A DNA stretch of 64,000 nt. It comes from UBA1715 sp045600045 (GTDB taxonomy: Bacteria; Bacteroidota; Bacteroidia; Bacteroidales; UBA1715). Both the position numbers and the translations under genes were made by a program. Below, one piece after another: positions 14,596-24,216 of the stretch (positions are counted from its first letter, which is position 1; every line of letters starts with the position of its first letter). Below the pieces are notes generated by a model. The model ran no database searches. It was not told where the DNA came from and saw only the letters and a list, made by a program, of their open reading frames with translations. The stretch covers positions 12,742 through 76,741 of the forward strand of contig JAZRXD010000063.1 in assembly GCA_045600045.1 (NCBI GenBank), given 5' to 3'.

Positions 14596-17500
14596 CTACA
14601 TTAACGAGAATCTAATATTAATACCTCCGCTTGTTGTTGACGTTCTGTAACCATTCGTTAACGGTTGGTTCATTGTGTATTCCAAATACAAACGCATTGT
14701 TATTCTTTGGCTCAACATATATTCAGCATACGTTTTCAAAGCATAAGATTTCGTTCCCGAAATTTTTCTTGTTATATCTTCGGCAATATTACGACGAATT
14801 GTTTGATTATCACGAATAGAGAAATCCAAACGTACCGTTAAATCGTTTTCGAAATGATGACTCGACCCCGCCGTAGTAACATTTACTTTGAAATCCTCAA
14901 ATACATATCCGGCACCAATAACATACTCAAAGTTAGACACTTCCGAAATTTCAGTATTCGTAAATGATAATGTTACCGTTCTGTTTCTACGGATTTCCAA
15001 TTTTGCCGTTAAATTACTCTTGAACTTAGAATCAAAACCAATCAACGGATTTAAACGTTCTGAAATACTTACAGTTGAGACATCGTATTCAGGAGACAAA
15101 TACAACGAACCATCTATCGGATCAATATAGAAATCATCTTCGTAAACAGAAGCTGACGAGAATGTTTCGTACGAGCCTAAATTGTAATTCGATGTATAAG
15201 CATGATTAATGTTTACCGATTTGAAATATTCCTTGAAGAATGGTAATTTTGAAAGACCATTATACGTTAATTTCCAATTTAGCGAACGAAGAAATACTTT
15301 AAAGCTTGAGAACATCGGAATAAAATACGTATTGACGTTCACATCCTCAACCGATTGACCAGAATAAGCCGAGAAGAAAGCCGGAATCAAAACGTCTTGC
15401 GACATTTCGTTGTACAAAGTCGGGAATCCCGATTGAATATCTGTTTCGTATTTGTCGCCAATGTTTTCGTGTGCCAATCTGTGAGCTATAGTAATTCTAT
15501 TCTTTTTGAAACGCTCGTATGCTTTGTCTGAATTGAATGCGGAAGCCAAAGTGTTGCACGAAATCGAGAAATTTCCTGTAGTCAAACGGTTTCGTTCATT
15601 TTCTTTGGCATCGCCCCACAAGAATTTTGAATAATTATGAGAATAGCTACGTTCACCCGACAAAGTGATTTTCATATTCTTAACAGGTTCCAACGAAGCT
15701 TGCAATTTCAATCTGTTGGAATAAGTGTATTTTAATTTCTCGCTAATATAATCGTTGTCAACCAACCAATCGTCTATCGTCAAATGAGATTCCAAATCAT
15801 CCGGAACAAGACCGATAATATAGCCCCAGCCCGGAGTTGCCGATGCCGAGAATGGTTTATATAAACCGAACATTTGCGAATCGTATTTGTAACCAGGAAC
15901 AAAACTACCTTCCGATTGAGAATAACTAATCGTTGCCGTCTTGAACATCATCAACGTATTCACAACTTGATCGGTTGCATGAGTCAACGGAGTTTGTTCT
16001 ACATCTTTTTTACCAACAACTGTGACTTTTACTTTGTCAACATCGTCTTTACAAATAATTTGAACTTTTTTCGGCGACAATACTTTCGTTTCAACTGGAA
16101 TCAATGTTCCATCTTCATCCATCACGGTAACTTTCACATCGATAGTTCCCAATTTGTGGTTCAAGAAAATCATATTGTCGGAATCAACTTTCACATTCGA
16201 TTTTGTGAATTTCACCGTTTCTTTTTTCTTCTGATTTCCATTCTTCTTGTTGGTTGTTTGCTTCATTCGTTTTTGAACACCAGCAAGATATTTCGATTTA
16301 CTATATAATTTGGTAAAATTCAATGTTCCGTCAACTGTGTGAGTTCCCGTATTGGTGATGTTGTTGCCATAATCAAGTTCGTCTTCCTCGTCGGTTTCCG
16401 TTCCCATTTGCCAATTGTACGAACCAGCATACTTATAATTCACTGTAGTCCAATCCAATACCGATATTTTATTGATTGGAACCTGCCAAGTTAAATTCCA
16501 TTTTTGATTAAACTCTAGATTTTCGCCGAATGTTTTTGCACTATTCCAAACCTGACGTTTGTATTCTCTCCAAATATCTTCATCGGTTTTGTCAATCACA
16601 CCCGATGGTTCATCCAAACGGGAATCATTCGACGCATTATATGACAATTTCAAACCTTTTGAAATTGGATAATTTACACTGTATGTTCTGTACCAATAAA
16701 ACCATTTACTTGCAGTTTTCGGTAATTCAAAATCATAGGCCGACAAATTTCTACGTTGTTGTTCCTTGTACGTTCTGTCCCATTCGCTCTTGAACGAAAC
16801 GCTTGCTGGCAACAAATAGAAATTAAAATCTTTTATCAACTTTATTTTGTTAGACTTGAATGGCTGATAATTCTTTGGACGCATATTGTATGCGTAGTTA
16901 AATGCAACTTTGTATTGATGTTTGTAATCTTCCTCATAATCAACATCATGCGAACGATAACGATTATAAGCGAACGTACCCGAGAAATTAGAAATATTGA
17001 ATGGATGTTGTTTTTTCGGCGTTCTTGCAATCTTTACATTAGTGAAATTATAACTAAAATTTTGTGAATATTCTTGTGCTATATCCAACAATGAATCACG
17101 TTCGTGCTGCGAAGTGAAATTAGACAACGAACGCGACAATGTCACATCCGGATTCGTTGGGTCGTATTGAGGTGTTATATATGTTTCCGACAAATCAACA
17201 TAGAATGGCAAAACCAATTTCCACGATTCAGGGAAGAATTTTTGCAAAGCAACACTCGAAGCCACGTCGTATTGATATAAATTTTCGGTGCTGCGTTCAA
17301 ATACCTTTTGGTCGACACTACCAAAACCTGGTTTACTGATTTTTCCAGCCAACGACACAGTTGCGAAGTCTGCCAATGTTGTTCTAACAGAACCGACTGT
17401 TGCCCAACCACTTTGATCGTTCATATCGGTCAATCGCAATTCGTTGAACCAAACAATTCCCGATTTTTTCAAACCATCATCTTCTGGATTTGACGATTTT

Positions 17501-20500
17501 TTCTTTCTATTTCGCACTCCCAACATAATCGTCCGCACATTTCCCGTATTCGGATTACCTTTGATACTTACACGATTGTCGCCATGAGAAATTGTATATA
17601 CATGGTACGTTTCCAAATCGGATATGATACCGTCGTTTATCATTTTATTGCGTTCCAATTTTAAATCGGAAAGTATATCCAACGGCAACGAAATTTTGTT
17701 GTCTTGCGGCCAAACTATTTGTCTATCGCTATTACTATTATTACTATAGCGAGAACCTTCTTCCGACAAATGCGGTGTCAATTTCAACGGAACTTCGTAT
17801 TCATAATAGTTATCCACATAATCGGAACCAATACGGATAAATGCACACAAATCACCATCGTCCAACATATTTTCTTCATCTATCAACGCCTCTGCATGGA
17901 TAAACAATTCCAACGAACCAAATTGACGCAAATCTTTGTTGACTTGCTTATAAATTGCTTTTGAATTACCATCCTCCAAATCAACAACCTTCATCGACAA
18001 AGCCGATTCGTTCAATTCTTCAATAGTTGTACTTGTAGGATCAATAACGCGATCAACTCCTGGAGGCAACACGTAATTGACAGGGACACGAGTGCTATTT
18101 TCCTCGATATTTACATTCGAAATGTCAACTTTTGAATCTGAGAACAAATCATATTCTCCAGATTCGAACAAAGGTTCTTCATAAACTCGCCAGTTACTGT
18201 AAACCAACGCAAATTCCGCAATACGCAATATTACAGAATCTTCGAAGTTTCTCAAGAACATACGCATTGTGGTAATATCGCGGAAATCGGAAATATTACC
18301 TATTCGTTCCTTTTCTTCTGAATTGATTGGAATTTTAAATTGATACCATTTTGCCTGACATTGATAGTTGTCGTTATTTACAACCTCAATAATTTCATCT
18401 TCAATAAAATTCTTACCAACAACCATATCTTCCGGACGCAAACTAATATGATATTGATAATAAGCCTCGGTTTCCTGCAATGTATTATCTTGATTCAAAT
18501 CTTCGACATCGGGTTTGTAGGTTGACAGACCTTGGTTTGTTCCCGAAGGAGAATTATTATCGGTTCCGTTAAAATATTTATATCGCCAAACAATATCCTT
18601 TTCTTCGCCGCGATTGTTCAAATATGATGAAAAATTATCGTGCGATGGATCGGCATAAAACGATTCGTAAACTTCAGGAGTTACAATTTCCTTAACTTCT
18701 TTCAAATATTGAGCAAAGAAACGTTGTTCCGCCAAATCCGACAATCCATCAAGACCAACATCTTGAATTTCTCTATCTATATCGCTGCTAAAACCAGTTT
18801 CAACAATTGAATAATTAGGAACTTTTCCCCATTTTGTCTCATCCAAACGACTATTGTCGGTAACCATACCATTTTCAGCCGACTTCCGTCCATCACGCAA
18901 AACATCTTCGGAAATTCTACCAATATTCAAATAAAAATCACCACCATTATGCAATCCATCCTCGTCGTTAATAAACGGATCCATCATCCAAAATTCGATA
19001 TATTCAACATTGGTTTCTTCAAAATCGGTTGTTGTCAATGATTGCATAATACCACCCCAACGAGATTTTGGATCTTTCAAAAGACCTTGTTCGTTCAAAC
19101 CAGCGGAAATACCAGCACGGCCTTTGGTTTCGTAGTTGTTTTGACCACGTTCATACGGATAATAAGCAATGTTCAACAACGTCATAGGAACATCTTCGTA
19201 TGTTGATAAATCTCGATTCGGGAACAAATTTGATTGATAAACCGTTCTCGAAAATTGTTCTGCTTGAACCGATTTACTTACAGGCGAACTTCTTTCGTAA
19301 AACGACGTGTTGATATTGTACCACGAAATCAATGCCTTATTATAGTTGAATGCCAAATCATTGACCAACGAAGCTTCTGGGAACATGGATTTTTGTCCTT
19401 GCGGTGTACTTGCCACACGCCACGAAGTTGGCTCTCTTAAATAAATTCTTCCTTCGGAACTTTCAAAATCATCAATTGAAACCGCATTGGAAATATATTT
19501 TGACTGACCTGGAAGTAATTGGGCAAATTCAGCAGAAGCTTCTATATACGACATTTCCTTCGTGTCTATCAATGGAATTTTATCAACCAATTTTGTCAAA
19601 AACATTGATTCTGTTGAATATTTGGCATCAACACCCCAAATAGTATTACAAATAGGATAATCTTCGAAACCAACTTTTTGAACCGATGGTACTTCCGACA
19701 AGTGAATCAACGTACCACCAAAACTAATATTATCGTTGTAGCGATATTCGGCACGAGTACCCATATAGGTTTTGGTCGTGGTACTGAACAACGGATCGTT
19801 TTCGTAAGTAATGTTGATTGTCGAACCCGATTCCAAAATACCTTCGTTGATAATCGAAACCGTTCCCGAAGAATAATCTACGGTATAATCCGAACCTTCA
19901 ACCAACGTCAAGCCACCGCACATAACTTTTACCGATTTTACTTGTGTGGTATTCAAAGAAATTTCCGACGATACACTTGACTTATACGAACCTTTTAGTA
20001 TGAATTTATTCTTTTCTGCCACTTGTCTTGCAGAACTTTGAGTTGAATCGTACAATTCTTTATACACATATTTTTTCGCCAATTCAGAATCGTTGATTTT
20101 CTTTTCCAACGAACTACCGAAAGGTTCCAAAACAGGGAAATAAATCAAACCTCTCGCCGATTTAATCGTTACACCTTCAACAAAGTCAAACAAACCATCG
20201 GAATAGGGTTGCAAATCAGTTGACAAATTATCCAAATTCATCACCGAAATCAAACTTTGTCCTTTTAACTCGCCTTCCGACAAATATGGTATTGGAGTTC
20301 CTGTTCTATCATCTTGATACAAAACATCCAACACGAAATCTTCGTTGCTAATTTGATAACTACCAATAGAATACACGTTTTTCATCATCAAATCCCAATT
20401 ATTATATGCTGGATTTGACTGTGTACCTTTCAACAATTTAACAATCAATACATCTGGATGTTCAATTCCATCGCTACTGAATTCACCGACTTGATAAACT

Positions 20501-21882
20501 TTTCCATGATATTCGTATTCATAAGCAACAGCCAAAACTTTTGACGAACTCACAGCCGAACGCAAAGAAATATAACCCAATTTGGTGTTTACGTCGTATT
20601 CTGTTGACTTCAACAAAACAGCCTGCTCAATTTTTTCATAATCTGGACCTTGTTCCAAGGTTCCATTCAACGATGTTGAAACCGTATTGATGCTACGAAT
20701 TCCAGAAAGATTTTTAATCTTTTTATACAACTTGCCATTTTCTGGCAACTCGTATTCTTTACTACCACCAATGCCATTTTTATATTCATCGCCCAAATCA
20801 GTCAATGCCAAAATATTACGGGCGTTTTCCTTTCCACTTGAAGTTTGCGTAACCCAAACTTCAACTTTTCTAATCTCAATACCACTATTGATTTCTGGAA
20901 GATTTTTCAACGACTCTTCGTAATGGTCGCGAAAGAACTGAGACAAGAAGAAGTGTTTATTGTTATCGTATTCGTCGCATTGGATTTCGAAATCCTCGGT
21001 TTGTGCGCCACCTTGAACGGCAATCGACGACATTTCACCTTGTTGACGCGAGAATACACCACTCAAATACAATTTTCCAAATTGTAAATCGGTTTTAACA
21101 CCAAACAAACTTTGACTACCCGTAATCAACGAACTAGAAAGCGGAAACGAAACATTACCGACTTCAATGTTTTTGATAATTTCATCTTCATCGCCTTCGT
21201 ACTGCAACTTAACTTCCTGTTCAAATTCGAATTGGGATTCCGTATCGTACTTAATCGTCATAGAAACGCGGTCGCCGATTGAACCTGTCACACTCATCTG
21301 AATTTTGTTGTCGAAATCAAACTGCAACTGGCGTTGTTGTTTTTTCGATAAACGAGGATTATGGTTGTTTGTGAATTTCAAACCGAAATTCAATTCGGCG
21401 GCACCTTGCGGTTTGATATCAATCAAATCGCCCAACATACTGTTTTCGCCCAACAAATTCAACGACGGCTCGTAAGACGAAGCGCTTCCCGTACGTGTTT
21501 CACTCGCGCGCGTACGCCAATAATTCTGTGAACGTTGTCTGCCCGAAAGCTTATAATAATCAGATGAAGGCAAAGAAAATGAAGGCGTTACGGCATTATC
21601 GCCCACCATTTTTGCTGCTTCATAATCATCGGTTTCCGGATTATAATCTACCTTGTAACCATAATCTGGAGAATCCTGTAAACGAATACCATTGGAGCTC
21701 TTGTTTGCATCTTCAAAAGTATTACCTGTTTCTTTAGGAAATGGAGAGCGAAGTTTTACGGAATCTTCGGGTTGCTGGATACCATCCGTAGAAAAATTTT
21801 GCACTACGCCCATAGCTGAAGCCAGCATAACGCTGAACACAGCACAAACCAAAATTATATATATTCGTTTTACGAACTTCAA
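14596..21882 (-). CDS. sprA: SprA/Sov, outer-membrane translocon of the type IX secretion system
   Basis: This 2428-residue protein is the size expected for SprA (2400-2500), the very large single-chain beta-barrel through which type IX substrates leave the cell. The signal peptide (first 23 residues, ending LASA) is followed by typical SprA segments such as NFGLKFTNNHNPRLSK, SMTIKYDTES and GVKTDLQFGKLYLSGVFSRQQGE. Internal stretches such as GIVWFNELRLTDMND and the strand-rich C-terminus ending INIRFSLM complete the match. The start is a TTG at 21882: an in-frame stop lies just upstream, and the next ATGs (residues 19 and 24) would remove the signal peptide. It sits between ruvA (27 nt upstream) and a porin gene (2 nt downstream). 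The ruvA-sprA pair is common in the phylum. Confidence 0.97.
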   Translation of the reverse strand: MKFVKRIYIILVCAVFSVMLASAMGVVQNFSTDGIQQPEDSVKLRSPFPKETGNTFEDANKSSNGIRLQDSPDYGYKVDYNPETDDYEAAKMVGDNAVTPSFSLPSSDYYKLSGRQRSQNYWRTRASETRTGSASSYEPSLNLLGENSMLGDLIDIKPQGAAELNFGLKFTNNHNPRLSKKQQRQLQFDFDNKIQMSVTGSIGDRVSMTIKYDTESQFEFEQEVKLQYEGDEDEIIKNIEVGNVSFPLSSSLITGSQSLFGVKTDLQFGKLYLSGVFSRQQGEMSSIAVQGGAQTEDFEIQCDEYDNNKHFFLSQFFRDHYEESLKNLPEINSGIEIRKVEVWVTQTSSGKENARNILALTDLGDEYKNGIGGSKEYELPENGKLYKKIKNLSGIRSINTVSTSLNGTLEQGPDYEKIEQAVLLKSTEYDVNTKLGYISLRSAVSSSKVLAVAYEYEYHGKVYQVGEFSSDGIEHPDVLIVKLLKGTQSNPAYNNWDLMMKNVYSIGSYQISNEDFVLDVLYQDDRTGTPIPYLSEGELKGQSLISVMNLDNLSTDLQPYSDGLFDFVEGVTIKSARGLIYFPVLEPFGSSLEKKINDSELAKKYVYKELYDSTQSSARQVAEKNKFILKGSYKSSVSSEISLNTTQVKSVKVMCGGLTLVEGSDYTVDYSSGTVSIINEGILESGSTINITYENDPLFSTTTKTYMGTRAEYRYNDNISFGGTLIHLSEVPSVQKVGFEDYPICNTIWGVDAKYSTESMFLTKLVDKIPLIDTKEMSYIEASAEFAQLLPGQSKYISNAVSIDDFESSEGRIYLREPTSWRVASTPQGQKSMFPEASLVNDLAFNYNKALISWYNINTSFYERSSPVSKSVQAEQFSRTVYQSNLFPNRDLSTYEDVPMTLLNIAYYPYERGQNNYETKGRAGISAGLNEQGLLKDPKSRWGGIMQSLTTTDFEETNVEYIEFWMMDPFINDEDGLHNGGDFYLNIGRISEDVLRDGRKSAENGMVTDNSRLDETKWGKVPNYSIVETGFSSDIDREIQDVGLDGLSDLAEQRFFAQYLKEVKEIVTPEVYESFYADPSHDNFSSYLNNRGEEKDIVWRYKYFNGTDNNSPSGTNQGLSTYKPDVEDLNQDNTLQETEAYYQYHISLRPEDMVVGKNFIEDEIIEVVNNDNYQCQAKWYQFKIPINSEEKERIGNISDFRDITTMRMFLRNFEDSVILRIAEFALVYSNWRVYEEPLFESGEYDLFSDSKVDISNVNIEENSTRVPVNYVLPPGVDRVIDPTSTTIEELNESALSMKVVDLEDGNSKAIYKQVNKDLRQFGSLELFIHAEALIDEENMLDDGDLCAFIRIGSDYVDNYYEYEVPLKLTPHLSEEGSRYSNNSNSDRQIVWPQDNKISLPLDILSDLKLERNKMINDGIISDLETYHVYTISHGDNRVSIKGNPNTGNVRTIMLGVRNRKKKSSNPEDDGLKKSGIVWFNELRLTDMNDQSGWATVGSVRTTLADFATVSLAGKISKPGFGSVDQKVFERSTENLYQYDVASSVALQKFFPESWKLVLPFYVDLSETYITPQYDPTNPDVTLSRSLSNFTSQHERDSLLDIAQEYSQNFSYNFTNVKIARTPKKQHPFNISNFSGTFAYNRYRSHDVDYEEDYKHQYKVAFNYAYNMRPKNYQPFKSNKIKLIKDFNFYLLPASVSFKSEWDRTYKEQQRRNLSAYDFELPKTASKWFYWYRTYSVNYPISKGLKLSYNASNDSRLDEPSGVIDKTDEDIWREYKRQVWNSAKTFGENLEFNQKWNLTWQVPINKISVLDWTTVNYKYAGSYNWQMGTETDEEDELDYGNNITNTGTHTVDGTLNFTKLYSKSKYLAGVQKRMKQTTNKKNGNQKKKETVKFTKSNVKVDSDNMIFLNHKLGTIDVKVTVMDEDGTLIPVETKVLSPKKVQIICKDDVDKVKVTVVGKKDVEQTPLTHATDQVVNTLMMFKTATISYSQSEGSFVPGYKYDSQMFGLYKPFSASATPGWGYIIGLVPDDLESHLTIDDWLVDNDYISEKLKYTYSNRLKLQASLEPVKNMKITLSGERSYSHNYSKFLWGDAKENERNRLTTGNFSISCNTLASAFNSDKAYERFKKNRITIAHRLAHENIGDKYETDIQSGFPTLYNEMSQDVLIPAFFSAYSGQSVEDVNVNTYFIPMFSSFKVFLRSLNWKLTYNGLSKLPFFKEYFKSVNINHAYTSNYNLGSYETFSSASVYEDDFYIDPIDGSLYLSPEYDVSTVSISERLNPLIGFDSKFKSNLTAKLEIRRNRTVTLSFTNTEISEVSNFEYVIGAGYVFEDFKVNVTTAGSSHHFENDLTVRLDFSIRDNQTIRRNIAEDITRKISGTKSYALKTYAEYMLSQRITMRLYLEYTMNQPLTNGYRTSTTSGGINIRFSLM

Positions 21883-21909
21883 CCTAATCTAAAACTGTGC
21901 GAAACGCCA

Positions 21910-22491
21910 TCACAAACGCTTTAATGCAATTTTCACAATATCTTCAACCGAATGTTGAACAGACTCTTGCATAATCGCGTCAACAACTTTTTCCGCAGAA
22001 CTTTTTTGATACCCAAGCATAACCAAAGCAGATAACGATTCTATCTTCAAAGTATTGCTTTGACTTGCAAATATTTTATTTTCATTTTCAGCAAAACTAA
22101 CTTTATCCTTCAATTCCAACACCAAACGTTGAGCAGTCTTGCTTCCTATACCTTTTATACTCTGTATTGCCGATGAATTTCCCGACAATATAGCGTCAGC
22201 CAATTCCGCAGGATTCATTTTCGACAAAATAACCCGCGCAGTATTCGCTCCAATTCCAGAAATAGAAATCAACAATCGAAACATAGTTCGTTCGTTTTCA
22301 TCGAAAAATCCATATAAATCGTGAGCGTCTTCGCGGATAACTTCGTGCAACAATAACGTGCACATCTGATTTTCCTGCAATTTTTCGCAAGTATTTAACG
22401 AAATGTTCACATAAAAACCAATTCCAACGGTTGTAACAACGGCGTAGGTTGGTGTTAGTTTTTGAACAGTTCCCGTAATCGACTCGAACAT
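21910..22491 (-). CDS. ruvA: Holliday junction branch-migration protein RuvA
   Basis: The 193-residue protein has the three RuvA parts: an OB-fold N-terminus (FESITGTVQKL to HEVIREDAHDLYGF), two helix-hairpin-helix units (LISISGIGANTARVIL and IQSIKGIGSKTAQRLVLELK, residues about 70-130) and a C-terminal domain III (from ALVMLGYQKSSAEKVV) that binds RuvB. It forms tetramers on four-way junctions and loads RuvB for branch migration. It follows the pdxA-like gene by 7 nt and precedes sprA by 27 nt on one strand; this is linkage, not shared function. Confidence 0.97.
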   Translation of the reverse strand: MFESITGTVQKLTPTYAVVTTVGIGFYVNISLNTCEKLQENQMCTLLLHEVIREDAHDLYGFFDENERTMFRLLISISGIGANTARVILSKMNPAELADAILSGNSSAIQSIKGIGSKTAQRLVLELKDKVSFAENENKIFASQSNTLKIESLSALVMLGYQKSSAEKVVDAIMQESVQHSVEDIVKIALKRL

Positions 22492-22498
22492 AATCCTA

Positions 22499-23506
22499 TT
22501 ATTTTAGGCGGTTTTTAGTTAATTCTGCATATTCCTCACGATGTTCCAGCAAATCGCATGCACAGAAAATCGCTTGCAACAATGGTGTTACAACCGCACT
22601 ATTTTTATCAACTAAAGAATACTCTACCGACATTGACGGAGAAACGCAAACTTTTGGTAAGCCCAACGAATATTCTACAGATTCTTCGTAAGACAATGTT
22701 CTAAACGGAACAACCACCTGATCACGGTACATACCAACAACACCGTCGAATTTTGCATATTCCGCATCGGCAAAGAATTGTTCAGGCAAAATTGGACCTA
22801 CGGTAACAAAACCATTCGCCTTTGCTTCTTCAACAGCTTTCGAAATGATATTCTTTTCTTCCTCGCCTTTTTCTGAATTTAGCGACAAGACTGCTATTTT
22901 AGGTCTTTCAACACAAAAATCAGAGCGTAACGAATCATTTAAAGCAACGATTTTCTCCAAAATAGCATCTTTAGTTATTGTTTTTACCATTGCCGAAATC
23001 GTTGATGTTGACGACACATAACAAACCTTCATCAAATTGTTGATTAACAATTCAGAATGTTGTGTTGTTCCAAAAGTTTTTGCCAAGAAATCAGTATGAC
23101 TTTTGAAATCGATTCCTGCCAATTTTATATTTTCTCTATTAACCGGCATTGTAATCAATACGTCGATTTTCCCATTTTTCAAATCTTCCGTTGCTATTTG
23201 CAAAGCTTTGATTGCAGCTTTTCCAGCATCAGCAGTTGACATACCAGCATCAACACGAACATCTTCTTCAACGCAATTGATAATGTTCGGACGTTTAGGA
23301 GCAGCCTCGTCAACCGAATTTATTAAATTAAAATTGAAATTTTGTAAATCTAAAGATTTTCTATGATACGCAGCTGCTTTGGGTGAACCATATACTATGA
23401 TTGTTTTTCCGTCATAAATCTTTTGCTCGGCCAAAACTTTCATTATCACTTCGTATCCTATTCCATTTATATCGCCGTGTGTTATACCTATTTTTACGTG
23501 TCTCAT
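22499..23506 (-). CDS. PdxA family protein that has lost most catalytic metal ligands
   Basis: The 335-residue sequence aligns along its length with 4-hydroxythreonine-4-phosphate dehydrogenase: GITHGDINGIGYEV at the start, ITMPVNRENI near 118, SHTDFL near 136 and a GLPKVCVSP segment near 282. PdxA binds a divalent metal through three histidines. Only the first is kept (H137). The LNPHAG site reads LNSEKG (E212), the YHDQG site reads YRDQV (R261), and the PxHGTAYD element reads PSMSVEYS. It is therefore either a divergent enzyme with altered chemistry or a pseudoenzyme, and its role in pyridoxal phosphate synthesis is doubtful. The gene is intact, with a -7 box at 23550-23557, and is followed by ruvA after 7 nt. 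Confidence 0.85.
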   Translation of the reverse strand: MRHVKIGITHGDINGIGYEVIMKVLAEQKIYDGKTIIVYGSPKAAAYHRKSLDLQNFNFNLINSVDEAAPKRPNIINCVEEDVRVDAGMSTADAGKAAIKALQIATEDLKNGKIDVLITMPVNRENIKLAGIDFKSHTDFLAKTFGTTQHSELLINNLMKVCYVSSTSTISAMVKTITKDAILEKIVALNDSLRSDFCVERPKIAVLSLNSEKGEEEKNIISKAVEEAKANGFVTVGPILPEQFFADAEYAKFDGVVGMYRDQVVVPFRTLSYEESVEYSLGLPKVCVSPSMSVEYSLVDKNSAVVTPLLQAIFCACDLLEHREEYAELTKNRLK

Positions 23507-23549
23507 ATACTATCAAATTCAACTCTTGTTGATAACTCCATTATAAGAG

Positions 23550-23557
23550 CAAAGATA
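23550..23557 (-). promoter_or_regulatory. -7 box for the pdxA-like/ruvA/sprA transcript
   Basis: The minus strand reads TATCTTTG, an exact TAnnTTTG match, 44 nt before the start codon at 23506. No -33 element at the right distance was found. Confidence 0.5.
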
Positions 23558-23626
23558 GTTTTTTTGTGCAAATTATTGTGTTGGAAAACAAGTTTGTAAA
23601 AGGATTTTTTGCCAAAAAACACAAAT

Positions 23627-23652
23627 AAAGCGAACCGTTTCCAATTCGCTTT
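23627..23652 (-). terminator. Hairpin after rimM
   Basis: AAAGCGAA at 23627-23634 pairs with 23645-23652 around a 10-nt loop. Read on the minus strand, downstream of rimM, it is followed by a T-rich stretch containing six T. It probably ends the secA-rimM transcript. Confidence 0.6.
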
Positions 23653-23688
23653 TTACATTTTCAACAATCTAGCATTCTTATGTGCGTT

Positions 23689-24216
23689 TTATTCCAAAAT
23701 ACCGTCAGGAATACGCAAGACTAACGTCTTTGCCGATTCATCACACTGTTCCAACAATTCGTCGGCAAAAGGTACTAAAACTGACGAACCATCAGTTTTT
23801 TTAACATCAAGAACAACATTCATAGAATATGCAAGAACTTCCTGAATATCGCCAACTTTTTGCTTTGTTGAAGAATCAATTACAGAAAAACCGACCAAAT
23901 CAATATCCAAATCTTCGGATTCGTAGTCGTCATCTTGTTCCAGATATATTTTTGTAGAACAATATTGTTCGGCTTTTCCCATTGTTTTTATATCCTCGAA
24001 TTTCACAAAAGCCGAATTATTTTTCAGAGTGACCGATTCTATAAAAAAAGGAACTAATCGTTCTTGAAGGCAGAAATAAACATATTCCAAATCTTTGAAG
24101 TCGGAAGCATCAATGTTTTTTATTGACACCAAAACCTCGCCTTCTTTTCCATGAGGGCGGGAAATCATTCCCACCTCTACACAATGGTTAATATCTGGAA
24201 TATTCTTTATGTTCAT
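23689..24216 (-). CDS. rimM: 16S rRNA processing protein RimM
   Basis: The 175-residue protein opens with the RimM signature VGMISRPHGKEGEVLVSI in its N-terminal beta-barrel. It continues to a PRC-barrel-like C-terminal domain containing DLVGFSVID, DGSSVLVPFADE and a final LRIPDGILE. RimM binds ribosomal protein S19 and helps mature the 3' domain of the 30S subunit. It starts one base after the secA stop codon, so the two genes are translationally linked. A hairpin follows it at 23627-23652. Its length is normal for the family. Confidence 0.95.
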   Translation of the reverse strand: MNIKNIPDINHCVEVGMISRPHGKEGEVLVSIKNIDASDFKDLEYVYFCLQERLVPFFIESVTLKNNSAFVKFEDIKTMGKAEQYCSTKIYLEQDDDYESEDLDIDLVGFSVIDSSTKQKVGDIQEVLAYSMNVVLDVKKTDGSSVLVPFADELLEQCDESAKTLVLRIPDGILE

